Source: DASWIG01 sp965371445 (GTDB lineage Bacteria; Acidobacteriota; Thermoanaerobaculia; Multivoradales; J023). Taken from it: a DNA stretch of 48,553 bases. Positions 1 through 8,038 of this stretch are shown here, piece after piece. How positions within the stretch are numbered: the stretch's first letter is position 1; each line of letters begins with the position of its first letter. The stretch spans positions 1-48,553 of the forward strand of contig CBDUYN010000064.1 of NCBI GenBank assembly GCA_965371445.1. Direction: 5' to 3'. The notes beneath the pieces were generated by a model. That model saw nothing but the letters and a program-made list of their open reading frames with translations. It was not told where the DNA came from and ran no database searches. A program made the translations under genes and the position numbers.

Positions 1-722
1 ACGAAAGCCTCGGGTGGATCGATCGAGGTGACGGCGCCTCCCTCCGCCACGATCGCGATCGGCTCGCTGCAATGGGCGCAGGAGTCCTCGAAACGGTATT
101 TCTTCGCGGCGCCTTCTTCGCTGTTGACCAACAGCAGGAAGTCGACCCCTCACCAGACGTCGAAGGACTCTTCCCCTTCGACGTGGATCGTGTGGAAGTT
201 GTAGCGCAGCGGTCCGCCCCAGGTCTGGTGGTTTGAAACCAGCGTGTAGCCGTCCGCTGGCGAGCCCTCGAGAAATCCCGCGCGGTGGAGGAACGCGAGG
301 CGACCGCGGGCTTGCTCCTCGGAGACCTGGAGGACCTTGGCGAGCTCCGCCACCTCTGGGAAGCGCTGCTCGTCGCGGTGGGTGTTGACGAGCTGCTTGG
401 CAATTCGCTTCTCGAGGTTCGAGAGCAGGTAGTTGTTGGCGCCCCAGTACTGGAGGTTCTTGGCCAGGTCGGGGTGGTCGCGGAAGTGTTGACCGATCTC
501 GAGGCGCAAGCCGTCGTCGCCCTTCATGCCGAGGTTTTGAAACGCCAGGGCGATGCTTGTCGAGTGGAAGCGTTTCTCCCAGTTCTCGACGAGGTAGCCG
601 ACGACGCGTCGCGCGTCCTCCGAAAGGGCTTCGCCGGAGCTCGCGGCGGCGAGAAACGGCATGGCGGCGAGACCCGCCACAACGAGCCCCGCAGCCATTC
701 TCTTACCCGTTCTAAAACGCAT
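1..722 (-). CDS. MerB-like exported selenoprotein (partial, runs off the window)
   Basis: Reading starts at ATG 722, preceded by AAAGGAGG. An N-terminal signal peptide (about residues 1-32) and a helical segment (33-110) precede a winged-helix-like part and a strand region ending ESFDVW. The next codon is UGA (150-152), after which the same frame stays open to the window edge for 49 codons. The join reads FDVW-U-GVDFLLL, then DSCAHCSEP and an AIVAEGGAVTSIDPP segment. In organomercurial lyase MerB the corresponding order is W95-C96-x-x-D99, then C117 and a VSP-xxI-xAVEP strand, so UGA falls on the catalytic Cys96 and Asp is kept at +3. A SECIS-like hairpin follows the UGA. MerB is normally cytosolic; here an exported location is predicted. 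It lies 13 bp after a TlpA-like thioredoxin gene. Function is inferred: a selenol-based lyase or redox enzyme, not necessarily acting on mercury. The alternative is a plain nonsense mutation giving a 190-aa protein. Confidence 0.72.
116..152 (-). promoter_or_regulatory. Bacterial SECIS-like hairpin after in-frame UGA
   Basis: Read on the minus strand after UGA (152-150), an outer CUUC/GAAG stem (141-138 with 119-116), a 2-nt CU bulge (137-136), an inner perfect 6-bp stem GCUGUU/AACAGC (135-130 with 125-120) and a GGUC apical loop (129-126) can be folded. The loop starts 20 nt after the UGA. The E. coli fdhF SECIS has the same GGUC loop on a short stem with a bulged U, 18 nt after its UGA, so geometry and loop both fit a SelB-binding element. 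This is a hand fold; no energy was calculated. Confidence 0.7.
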
Positions 723-735
723 GTGGCCTCCTTTG

Positions 736-1278
736 TCAGTTCGTCCGGGATGGGTCTTGAGGCAGGTAGCGCTCGACCGCGGCGGCTACCTCCTCGGCGA
801 GGCTCTCCATCTCCCCCACGTAGGTCTCGACCAGCGAGCCGTCGGGGGCGAAGAGGAAGTAGGTCGGGTAGCCGATGACGTCGAAACGGGCGACGAGCTC
901 CTCGTCGCCGACGACCACCGGGTAGCTCAAGTCGTGCTCCTTGAGGAAGTCGGCGACGTCTTGACGGCTGCCCGAGTAGACGGCGACGCCGAGCACCCGC
1001 AGGCCGCGCTCGCCGTGCTCGTCCTGGAGGCGGCTCAAGGTCGGGAAGGCCTGGATGCAGGGGAGGCACCACACGGCCCAGAAGTCGACCAGGACGAGCC
1101 GGCCGCGAAGCTTCTCGCCGGAGAGCCTCCCTCCGTCGAGCGCGACGGCGTCGAGGTCGGCCACCGTCAGCGCTTCTTGCGAGGCGGTGAGGTCCGGCGG
1201 CGACACGGCGAAAAGCGCCAGGGCCACCAAGGCGTAGATCCTTGGGGTTCGAGCTCTCATGGGAGCGATCCTAGGCAC
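736..1278 (-). CDS. TlpA/ResA-like exported thioredoxin
   Basis: A thiol-disulfide oxidoreductase of the TlpA/AhpC-TSA class, about 180 aa. A signal peptide or N-terminal anchor (IYALVALALFAVSPP) is followed by the redox motif WAVWCLPC near residue 75, the VIGYPTYFLF segment that holds the thioredoxin cis-Pro, and a C-terminal helix. It should work outside the cytoplasmic membrane. GTG at 1278 is chosen as start because GGAGG lies 6 nt upstream; an in-frame ATG at 1260 is the alternative. The MerB-like selenoprotein follows after 13 bp, so the two are probably cotranscribed and the thioredoxin may reduce its Sec/Cys centre (inference). The response regulator gene ends 82 bp upstream on the same strand. 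Confidence 0.85.
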   Translation of the reverse strand: MPRIAPMRARTPRIYALVALALFAVSPPDLTASQEALTVADLDAVALDGGRLSGEKLRGRLVLVDFWAVWCLPCIQAFPTLSRLQDEHGERGLRVLGVAVYSGSRQDVADFLKEHDLSYPVVVGDEELVARFDVIGYPTYFLFAPDGSLVETYVGEMESLAEEVAAAVERYLPQDPSRTN

Positions 1279-1333
1279 GTTCGACCTCCGCCTGCTTCTT
1301 GAAAGTTGCTTTTTCCCGCCCCGGCTAGTGATC

Positions 1334-1360
1334 TCCCCCTCGTTCCCCCCAAGGGGACGG
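1334..1360. repeat. Dispersed C/G-run repeat, copy 1
   Basis: A C-run, CGTTCCCCCC and AAGGGGACGG form the same unit seen at 9303-9336, 37704-37722, 38321-38350 and in four tandem copies at 40522-40653. This copy is in the gap just downstream of the response regulator stop. Confidence 0.55.
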
Positions 1361-2005
1361 CTAGCCGAGATAGCCGAGCTCCACCGCCTTGAGCACTGCC
1401 CGCGTCCGGTCGCGGACGCCGAGCTTCGAGAGGATCGACGAGATGTGGTTTTTCACGGTGCCCTCGGCGAGGTGCAGGGCGCCGGCGATCTCCCGGTTGG
1501 AGTAACCGCCCGCCAGGAGACCCAGGACCTGGATCTCGCGCTCGGTCAGAGGATCGGGCATCTCGAGGCCCGGGATCTCCGGGCCCAGATCGCTCAAAGC
1601 GCGGACGATACGCTCGGTCATGGCCGGCTGGATCGCCGTCCCGCCGCCGGCCACCGAGCGCACGGCGCGGGTCAGCTGATCGAGCGACACGTCCTTCAGG
1701 AGAAAGCCCTTCGCCCCGCCGCGGACGGCTTCGAGGACGACGCGGTCGTCGTCGAACGTCGTCAGGATGATGGTCGGTGGCAGGGCGCCGGCCTCGCGTA
1801 GCTCGCGCAGGACCTCGAGACCGTTTTTCTTCGGCAAGCGGACGTCGAGCAGGACGACGTCGGGCACCAGCTCCTGGATCTTCGCGAGGGCCTCCTCGCC
1901 GTCTTCGGCCTCGGCGACCACCGTGATGTCGTCGACGAGGTCGAGGAGGGTCCGAAGCCCCTCGCGCACCAGGGCCTGATCCTCGACCAGGCAGAGCCGG
2001 ATCAC
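1361..2005 (-). CDS. NarL/FixJ-family response regulator
   Basis: A 214-aa two-component transcription regulator. The receiver domain (about 1-125) shows the acidic pair in LVEDQ, the phospho-acceptor Asp in VVLLDVRLP, the Thr of IILTTFDDD and the Lys of FLLKDV. The C-terminal LuxR-type HTH (about 150-214) shows LTEREIQVLGLLAGGYSNRE and GTVKNHISSI. The start is GTG 2005, overlapping the kinase stop (GTGA), so kinase and regulator are translationally coupled. Targets are unknown. The thioredoxin and MerB-like genes downstream and the dyad at 3210-3234 are candidates. Confidence 0.9.
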   Translation of the reverse strand: MIRLCLVEDQALVREGLRTLLDLVDDITVVAEAEDGEEALAKIQELVPDVVLLDVRLPKKNGLEVLRELREAGALPPTIILTTFDDDRVVLEAVRGGAKGFLLKDVSLDQLTRAVRSVAGGGTAIQPAMTERIVRALSDLGPEIPGLEMPDPLTEREIQVLGLLAGGYSNREIAGALHLAEGTVKNHISSILSKLGVRDRTRAVLKAVELGYLG

Positions 2006-3174
2006 GGTGTCTCCGGTATCGGGATGCGGGCGTCGACGAAAAAGCCCTGCCGTGGCGGTGAGCGCAGCTCGAGCCGGCCCCCGAGCTTCTCGAGCCGTTC
2101 CCGCATGCCGGTGAGGCCGTGGCCGGGACGAAGCTCCCGGGCTCCCTGGCCGTCGTCGCGGGCGTGGATCAGGATGCCGCCCTCGCCCCGCTCGAGCTCG
2201 ATCCAGAGGTTTTGTGCCCTGGCGTGCTTGACGGCGTTGGTGACGATCTCCTGGATGCAGCGCACGAGCGCGTGGGCGCGTTCCGGGTCCTCGAACGAAA
2301 CGTCGCGGGGCACCCGGAGGTGAATCTGCGGACGCGGGATGTCCTCGACCAGGGGCGCGAGGATGCGCTCCAGGTCGACCGGCTCGTCGGTGCGCAGCGT
2401 CCGGACCACCTCGCGCACGTCGGCGAGGAGCTGTTTCGTCAGGCCCTGACACTTCTCGATCTGCTCGCGCGGCGCCCCTTCGCTCGTATGCCGCGCCGCC
2501 TCGAGGTTGAGCGACAGCGCCGTCAGATGGTGTCCGAGGACGTCGTGAAGCTCGCGCGAGATACGGGTCCGCTCGGCGAGCTGACGGCTCTCGGCGAGGA
2601 TCTCCTGGGTCGCCCGCAGCTCCGCGTTGGCCCTCGCGAGCTCCCGCCGCGCCTGGGATTCGGCCGCGGCGTAGTAGGAGACGAACATCGCGAGCGCCGC
2701 GAAGGGAAGCGAGAGGAGCGTCCAGCCCACGCTGAAGTAGAGCCCGGCATGGGCGATTCCGAGCCAGCACAGAAGCGCGCTCTGGACGAGGATCCACAGC
2801 ACTCCGGCACGCAACCGGACAAAAAGCCCCAGCTGCGCCGCCACCACCATCAGGAGCATGGTCTCCAGGCCCGTGCAGACGACCTGGAACATGGCGAGGG
2901 CGGCGGCGCTCTGGACGAGGAGCAGCCCCTGGGCCCGGCGCCGGTGGCGCGAATCGGCGGGGGTGCCCGAGCTCGCCCAGAAGGCGAACGCGAAAACGAG
3001 CGCCGCCCCCAGCCACCACGCGAAGCGCTCCGGCGAGATCCGCACCTCCCGGCTGCCTATGCGGAAGCCCACCATGAGCATCATCACCGCCGGGGCTCCC
3101 GAGAGCACCCAGGCCGAGATGCCCGCCGCCCGCAGGAAGTGCCGTCCGTGGAGAGCCTGGCCCATGAGCCCCAT
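2002..3174 (-). CDS. DesK/NarL-type sensor histidine kinase
   Basis: A 390-aa membrane sensor kinase. About six hydrophobic segments fill residues 1-165 with little room for an extracytoplasmic sensor domain, which suggests membrane-state or intramembrane sensing as in DesK-type kinases. A coiled coil leads into a HisKA_3 domain with the phospho-acceptor His in RISRELHDVLGHH. The HATPase domain has the N-box (EIVTNAVKHA) and a glycine-rich lid (DDGQGARELRPGHGLTGM). The start at ATG 3174 is chosen because the conserved part begins there; longer upstream reading has no family features. Its gene overlaps the response regulator by 4 bp. Confidence 0.88.
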   Translation of the reverse strand: MGLMGQALHGRHFLRAAGISAWVLSGAPAVMMLMVGFRIGSREVRISPERFAWWLGAALVFAFAFWASSGTPADSRHRRRAQGLLLVQSAAALAMFQVVCTGLETMLLMVVAAQLGLFVRLRAGVLWILVQSALLCWLGIAHAGLYFSVGWTLLSLPFAALAMFVSYYAAAESQARRELARANAELRATQEILAESRQLAERTRISRELHDVLGHHLTALSLNLEAARHTSEGAPREQIEKCQGLTKQLLADVREVVRTLRTDEPVDLERILAPLVEDIPRPQIHLRVPRDVSFEDPERAHALVRCIQEIVTNAVKHARAQNLWIELERGEGGILIHARDDGQGARELRPGHGLTGMRERLEKLGGRLELRSPPRQGFFVDARIPIPETP

Positions 3175-3209
3175 TATAGAGGACTCTCGCCCGGCGCCGG
3201 ATGTGCCGA

Positions 3210-3234
3210 AAGTCACGGTCGAAAGTCGTGACTT
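3210..3234. promoter_or_regulatory. 25-bp dyad in divergent promoter region
   Basis: In the 149-bp gap (3175-3323) between the kinase-led minus operon and the plus-strand Cys-rich thioredoxin gene, AAGTCACG (3210-3217) and CGTGACTT (3227-3234) form a perfect 8-bp inverted repeat with a 9-bp spacer. The size and place fit a dimeric regulator such as the neighbouring response regulator; that link is inference. A second, GC-rich inverted repeat (3283-3289 with 3296-3302) lies just before the plus-strand gene and could be a leader hairpin. Confidence 0.45.
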
Positions 3235-3323
3235 CCCGCACAAGCGCGACACGGCACGGCTCGCGTACTCTGAGCTCAGGACGGCGGAGAATGGCCTCCG
3301 CCGCCGGACCGGAGATCGAAACC

Positions 3324-4400
3324 ATGAAGTGCCTAGCCTCCTGTTGCGGTGCCCTCTGCTACTGCCTTCTGGGCATGACGATGCTCGCCCCGACGCCCGA
3401 CGCGGTCGACGACTGGAGCTTTTGGGGCGCCCTTGAGCACGGTGTCGAAGCCGCCGCTGCAACGATTGACGGCGCGCCGTGGTGCGTCGGCGCGGCGTGC
3501 TCGCTCCTCGGCTGGGGAGGGGGCGGCTACGTGCCCGGCGAGGCGGACGAGCCCGACGAAGTCGAGACCTCCACCCCGGCGAGCGGGGCGGCTTGCTCGC
3601 TGGGCGCGCCGTCCATCGTCCTCGGCAACTCCTCCGAGCTCTCCGACGACGAGAGCGAACGCGTCGTGTCCTACGTCGCCGAGCAGGTCCTCGCCACGGG
3701 ACGCACCCAGTTCGACGCCGGGGAGATCACCGAGGCGACCGGGGTCGTGCTCGACGGCACCGATCCGCTCCTGCTGCGCCAGCGGGTGGCAGCGCGGCTC
3801 ATGGAGAGTGAGGCGGGACGCAAGCTCTTCGCCGGCAGCCGCTGCGCCACCTACGAGGCCTGCTCCGTCTACGGCAACCTGGCTGGCGCGGACGCGGAGG
3901 TCCTCGCGATGTACGAGCGCGAAAAAAAGGAAGACGGACGGGCGTTCGACGAATTCGAGCTACCGGCGTTCACGGCCCATGACCTGGAGGGTCATGAGGT
4001 CAGCTCGGCGGACCTCCTGGGAGAGGACACGCTCCTCGCCTTCGTCGCCGTCCATTGCCAGCACTCTATGGACTCGCTCCCCATCCTCCAGCGCCTCCAC
4101 GACACCTACGGCCAGGAGGGCCTACGCGTCGTGGCCGTGGCGGTCGGCAGCGGCGAGGTCGAGGACGTCAACAGCTGGTTCCCGCATTTCGAGCCCACCT
4201 ACGAGGTCTGGGTCGCGAGCGGCACCGAGCTACCGGATGCGATCGGTAGCCACCTCGTCCCGACCTACCTCTTCGTCGACGAACGGGGACGGATCACCGA
4301 GAAGCTCGTGGGCTTCAAGGAATCGAGCGCGGTGAGCGAGAGGGCTCTGGCGCGGCTCGCCTCCGGCGGCGAGGACGGTGACGCCACCCTTTCGCGGTAG
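3324..4400 (+). CDS. Cys-rich exported protein with C-terminal thioredoxin fold
   Basis: A 358-aa protein starting at ATG 3324 with GGAGA upstream. The first 20 residues form a hydrophobic, unusually Cys-rich signal-like segment (MKCLASCCGALCYCLLG). A low-complexity, acidic Cys-containing part follows, then a helical segment (about 95-200, beginning ELSDDESERVVSYVAEQ) and an AhpC/TlpA-like thioredoxin domain (about 210-345). The thioredoxin motif is VHCQHS: the first Cys is kept, the resolving Cys is Ser, as in monothiol or isomerase-like members. The helical segment resembles, by eye, residues 33-110 of the MerB-like selenoprotein (LSEDARRVVGYLVEN). It is divergent from the kinase/thioredoxin/selenoprotein run and may belong to the same redox system. 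Confidence 0.7.
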   Translation: MKCLASCCGALCYCLLGMTMLAPTPDAVDDWSFWGALEHGVEAAAATIDGAPWCVGAACSLLGWGGGGYVPGEADEPDEVETSTPASGAACSLGAPSIVLGNSSELSDDESERVVSYVAEQVLATGRTQFDAGEITEATGVVLDGTDPLLLRQRVAARLMESEAGRKLFAGSRCATYEACSVYGNLAGADAEVLAMYEREKKEDGRAFDEFELPAFTAHDLEGHEVSSADLLGEDTLLAFVAVHCQHSMDSLPILQRLHDTYGQEGLRVVAVAVGSGEVEDVNSWFPHFEPTYEVWVASGTELPDAIGSHLVPTYLFVDERGRITEKLVGFKESSAVSERALARLASGGEDGDATLSR

Positions 4401-4456
4401 GGGTCGCCCCCCCGGAGCTCCCGCGGGAGATCGGATCCGGTCCCCGGGCCGGCCGG

Positions 4457-5344
4457 CTAAAGCTCCTGCAGGACCGCCGCGTAGCCGTCGCGGTAGGTCG
4501 GATAGCGGAGGCGAAAGCCCGTCGAGAGAAGCCGGTCGTTGCGGCAGCGCTTGCCCGCGCCCTGCTTCTCCTGCGACACCGGCGGCGGCTCGACGCCGAG
4601 GCGTTCGGCGAGCCACCGGAGGACCTCCCCGCGGTCCGCGGGAGCGTCGTCGACGCCGAGGTAAAGCGACGCCAACGGCCGTCCTTCGAGGTCGAGGGCG
4701 ACGAGGTGCGCCAGGACGCCGGCGCAGTCGTCGCGGTGGATGCGGTTGGTGTAGGACGGCCCCGGCGGTACCACCGCCCGGCCCTCGCGCACCTGGCGGA
4801 CGAGCCGCAGGCGCCCTGGGCCGTAGATGCCGGCGAGCCGCACCACCGTCGACGGAATGGGGCTCGTTTCAAGGCGCCGTTCCGCCTCCAGCATCAAGCG
4901 GCCGGTGAAGCCTGCCGGCTCGGTCGCGGAGCCCTCGTCGACCCAGTCGCCGCCGTCCTGGCCGTAGACGCCGATCGACGAGGTGAAAAACACCCGCCGC
5001 GGCGGGGACGGCCACGCCGCGAGGACGTCGAGGACGTTCCCCAACCCTTCGACGTAGGCCCGGCGGTAGGCGTCCTCGTCGTGGCGCGAGGCGGCGGCCG
5101 CGTAGACGACGTAGTCGGCCTCGGGGAGGCCTTGAAGCGTCGCCGGGTCGGTGAGGTCGGCCGAGATCGGGCGGAGGGGCTCGGGGAGCGCGGCGGCGTT
5201 TCGCCGCAGTCCCCAGACCTCGTGGCCTTGTCCGGCGAGCAGGAGCCCTGACTCGGTCCCCACGTCGCCGCAGCCGGCGATCAGGATGCGTGCACGATCT
5301 GTCGACCACTCTCGGGCCTGGGCGAGAGCTTCCTTGGTACCCAC
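4457..5344 (-). CDS. NAD(P)-dependent epimerase/SDR-like protein (YeeZ type)
   Basis: A 295-aa extended-SDR protein. The Rossmann motif is shifted to the form ILIAGCGDVGTESG, as in YeeZ-like atypical SDRs, followed by an LRR basic patch (NADP preference, inference), an FFTSSIGVYG strand and the substrate-domain sequence GIYGPGR. The classical YxxxK is not evident (GRLMLEAERR region), typical of the atypical branch. It converges on the thioredoxin-fold gene at 4400. A 45-bp piece of this gene (5126-5170) is copied at 7980-8024. Substrate unknown. Confidence 0.8.
   Translation of the reverse strand: MGTKEALAQAREWSTDRARILIAGCGDVGTESGLLLAGQGHEVWGLRRNAAALPEPLRPISADLTDPATLQGLPEADYVVYAAAASRHDEDAYRRAYVEGLGNVLDVLAAWPSPPRRVFFTSSIGVYGQDGGDWVDEGSATEPAGFTGRLMLEAERRLETSPIPSTVVRLAGIYGPGRLRLVRQVREGRAVVPPGPSYTNRIHRDDCAGVLAHLVALDLEGRPLASLYLGVDDAPADRGEVLRWLAERLGVEPPPVSQEKQGAGKRCRNDRLLSTGFRLRYPTYRDGYAAVLQEL
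5126..5170. repeat. 45-bp repeat, copy inside the SDR gene
   Basis: Two mismatches separate this segment from 7980-8024, in the same orientation. This is the functional source copy, since it lies in the intact SDR reading frame (antisense to the listed strand). Confidence 0.8.
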
Positions 5345-5467
5345 CTTGGTAGCCTACAGCACACGGTTTTCCACCGGGACGACGTTGTCGATGTGGATGC
5401 GCTCGTCGCAGATTCGAGCGTTATAGGATCACGGCGCACCGTCGAAGCTCGACCACGCTGAAGCTCC

Positions 5468-7981
5468 ATGAATGAAACGCCCTCTGAATCGACGATCGTC
5501 TCCCCCGGGCGGCGGCGACGTTACGCGCTCCATCTCGGCGGCCTGACGTCGATCGCGATCTCTCAGCCGCTCTTCGACCTTCTCGCCCGCCACCAGGAAT
5601 TCCTCGTCGCCCACCAGCTGACGTCGGCGGAGATCGCGATCCTCGCCGGCCTCCTCAGCTGGGGGCTCGCGGCTACCGCGGCATTGCCGGTGATCGCCGC
5701 CGACCTCGTCGCGCGCGGCCTGGGGAACCTCCTCTACGGCGCCGGAGTCCTGACCCTGGCCTCGACGATCGTCCTCCAGGTCCTCCGAGGGCTCCCGGCG
5801 CCGGCCTACGTCCACTTCGCGGTGGCGCTCACCGCGGGTTCGCTGCTGGCCTTCTCGCTGGTCTCCCTCGATTCGGCGGGCACGCTGCGACAGGCGGTCG
5901 CGAGCTTTTTTGGCCTGCTGGCCGCGGCCCTCGTCATCTGCCCGGCCTATTTCCTCTTCACACAGCCGATCGCCGGGCTGCTTCTCGTCGAGACCGCGCC
6001 GAAGACCGCGTCGGCTCCGAAGGTCACGGCGACGACGCCGATCGTCATGGTGGTCTTCGACGAGCTACCCCTGGCGTCGCTGCTTGAGCGCGAACGACGG
6101 ATCGACGCCCGGAGCTATCCGGCTTTCGCCGAGCTTGCCGGAGGATCGCACTGGTTTCGCAACGCCACGACGGTGGCCTACCAGACCACCCTGGCGATCC
6201 CGCCGATCGTCACCGGACGCTACCCGTCCCATCGTGAAGCCACAGCTTCGGCCTATCCTGAGAGCCTCTTCACCTGGCTGGGAACGAGCTACCAAATGAA
6301 CGTGATCGAGACAGTGACTCAGCTCTGCCCAACCGACGTCTGCGGCGAGGGTCTCCTCCTGACGACGTCTTTCGAGCGCTTGCGTGCGACGCTTTCGGAC
6401 CTCGCCGTCGTCTACCCCCATCTCGTCCTGCCACCGGCGCTGACGACGGGCTTGCCCGACGTCACTTCGACCTGGCGGGACTTCCTTGGCAACGGTGGGG
6501 GCGCCGGCCGCGACCGTGCCGACGAGACGCACTGGAGGTCGCAGGGCGACGTGGGCTGGGTCTTCGAGCGCTTCCTCGACTCGATCGAGCCGCCGGTGCA
6601 GCCCACCTTGAGCTTTCTCCACGTCAACCTGCCCCACCTGCCGTGGAAATACTTTCCTTCCGGCCGCGAGTACGGACCGCTGGACATGGCGCGCCCCCCG
6701 GGTCTTGAGGGCGCGACCTGGCGCGACGACGAGTGGGCGGTCCTCCAGGGCTACCAGCGCTACCTCCTCCAGCTCGGCTACGCCGATCGGCTCCTGGGCC
6801 GGCTCCTCAAGAAGCTCCGGGACACGGGGGTCTACGATCCCGCCCTCGTCGTCGTCGTCGCCGACCACGGCGCCAGCTTCCAACCGGGACGCTATCGTCG
6901 GGTGCCCGACGCGCACACGGCGGCCGACATCTTCCTCGTGCCACTTTTCGTCAAGGTTCCGTTCCAGAAGAAGGGCCGGGTCACGGACCGTGCCGTCGAG
7001 ACGATCGACATTCTGCCGACGATCGCCGAAGCTCTGGAAACCAACTTGCCCTGGGAGGTCGACGGCCGATCGCTTCTCGCCGAGCCGGACGGCCGACGCC
7101 AGCGGCATGTCGTGCGCGAGGTCGCCGGCCAACCCAAGCGCAGGCCCCTGCGGGGAGCGTCCCTCGATCTCCTCGACGCCGCGGTCGAACGCCGGCTGAC
7201 GACATTTGGCGGCGGCCTCTTCGACGTCGGCCCATTTCGAGAGCTGTTGGGCCGCGAGCTTGTGGGCCAGGCGGTTCCCATCGGTGCGCCGTCGTCGCTG
7301 GAGGTCGAGGTCGAGGAGCCCTCGGCCTTCGAGGACGTCGATCCGCAGGGAGCGTACCTGCCGGCGCGAATCTCCGGTTACGTCGAGGCGGACAAGGGCT
7401 CGCCGCGGCCGTACCACCTGGCGGTGGCTCTGAACGGCGTCCTCCGGTCGGTGACCCGAAGCTATGAGGGCCGCGGCAAGGAGCTCTTCTCGGCGATGCT
7501 CCCGGAATCGTCTTTCGAGGAGGGATTCAACCAGCTCGACGTCTTCGAGATCCTGGAGGGCGAAGCGGGACCGGTCCTCGCGCCGATCTCGATCCGATCC
7601 GTCCGGTACTCGCTGGAGCGCGGGGCCAACGCTTCGATCGCAGGTGTCGCGCTCTCGGACGGACGCCGTTTCCCGGTCGAGGCGCGGGGACTTCGAGGCG
7701 AGGTCCGATTCCTGGGCGCGGTCTTCTCGGGATGGGCCGCCGACATCGACCGCGGACGTCGCGCGGATCTGGTCCTGCTCTTCCAGGACGACAAATTCGT
7801 CGCCCGCATCGCGCCGCGCCTGGGCTCGCCGGAGCTGGCAGAGGAACATGGCAAGTCGGGCCTCGAAGAGGCTGGATTCAAGCTCGTCGTCCCCTTCGCT
7901 CGGACCGGCCGGCCCGAGGCGTCGCGGCTCACGTTCCTGGCGGTGCTCGACGGGAAGGCCGGAGTCCTGTCGTACGAGTGA
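5468..7981 (+). CDS. Membrane alkaline-phosphatase-superfamily (sulfatase-like) protein
   Basis: An 837-aa protein with an N-terminal membrane domain (about five hydrophobic helices in residues 18-170) and a sulfatase-like domain (about 195-530). Metal-binding features are VVFDELP near residue 198, NLPHLPWKY near 386 and VVVADHGASF near 464. The usual sulfatase Cys/Ser is not visible; the equivalent place reads TTLAIPPIVTGRYP, so Thr is the probable nucleophile, as in phospho-transferases of this superfamily. The last 250 residues (all-beta appearance) are unassigned. The stop codon at 7979-7981 falls in a 45-bp copy of SDR-gene sequence. A role in moving or removing phospho-groups on envelope glycans or lipids is inference. 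Confidence 0.75.
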   Translation: MNETPSESTIVSPGRRRRYALHLGGLTSIAISQPLFDLLARHQEFLVAHQLTSAEIAILAGLLSWGLAATAALPVIAADLVARGLGNLLYGAGVLTLASTIVLQVLRGLPAPAYVHFAVALTAGSLLAFSLVSLDSAGTLRQAVASFFGLLAAALVICPAYFLFTQPIAGLLLVETAPKTASAPKVTATTPIVMVVFDELPLASLLERERRIDARSYPAFAELAGGSHWFRNATTVAYQTTLAIPPIVTGRYPSHREATASAYPESLFTWLGTSYQMNVIETVTQLCPTDVCGEGLLLTTSFERLRATLSDLAVVYPHLVLPPALTTGLPDVTSTWRDFLGNGGGAGRDRADETHWRSQGDVGWVFERFLDSIEPPVQPTLSFLHVNLPHLPWKYFPSGREYGPLDMARPPGLEGATWRDDEWAVLQGYQRYLLQLGYADRLLGRLLKKLRDTGVYDPALVVVVADHGASFQPGRYRRVPDAHTAADIFLVPLFVKVPFQKKGRVTDRAVETIDILPTIAEALETNLPWEVDGRSLLAEPDGRRQRHVVREVAGQPKRRPLRGASLDLLDAAVERRLTTFGGGLFDVGPFRELLGRELVGQAVPIGAPSSLEVEVEEPSAFEDVDPQGAYLPARISGYVEADKGSPRPYHLAVALNGVLRSVTRSYEGRGKELFSAMLPESSFEEGFNQLDVFEILEGEAGPVLAPISIRSVRYSLERGANASIAGVALSDGRRFPVEARGLRGEVRFLGAVFSGWAADIDRGRRADLVLLFQDDKFVARIAPRLGSPELAEEHGKSGLEEAGFKLVVPFARTGRPEASRLTFLAVLDGKAGVLSYE

Positions 7982-8024
7982 GGCCTTGAAGGGTCGCCGG
8001 ATCGGTGAGGTCGGCCGAGATCGG
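7980..8024. repeat. 45-bp repeat, orphan copy of SDR-gene sequence
   Basis: Matches 5126-5170 with two mismatches. It supplies part of the stop codon of the sulfatase-like gene and fills most of the 57-bp gap before the broken AlbA-type gene. Confidence 0.8.
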
Positions 8025-8038
8025 CCGCTCGTCGCCGC

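Noticed and set aside
150..722. A complete 190-aa hypothetical protein ending at the UGA
   Set aside because: MerB-like sequence continues in the same frame beyond the UGA, with the stop exactly at the catalytic Cys column and a SECIS-like hairpin after it.
1361..3325. One 654-aa protein covering regulator and kinase region
   Set aside because: Only the last 214 codons are the response regulator; the upstream part is an antisense-like Arg/Pro/Gly-rich reading of the kinase gene in another frame.
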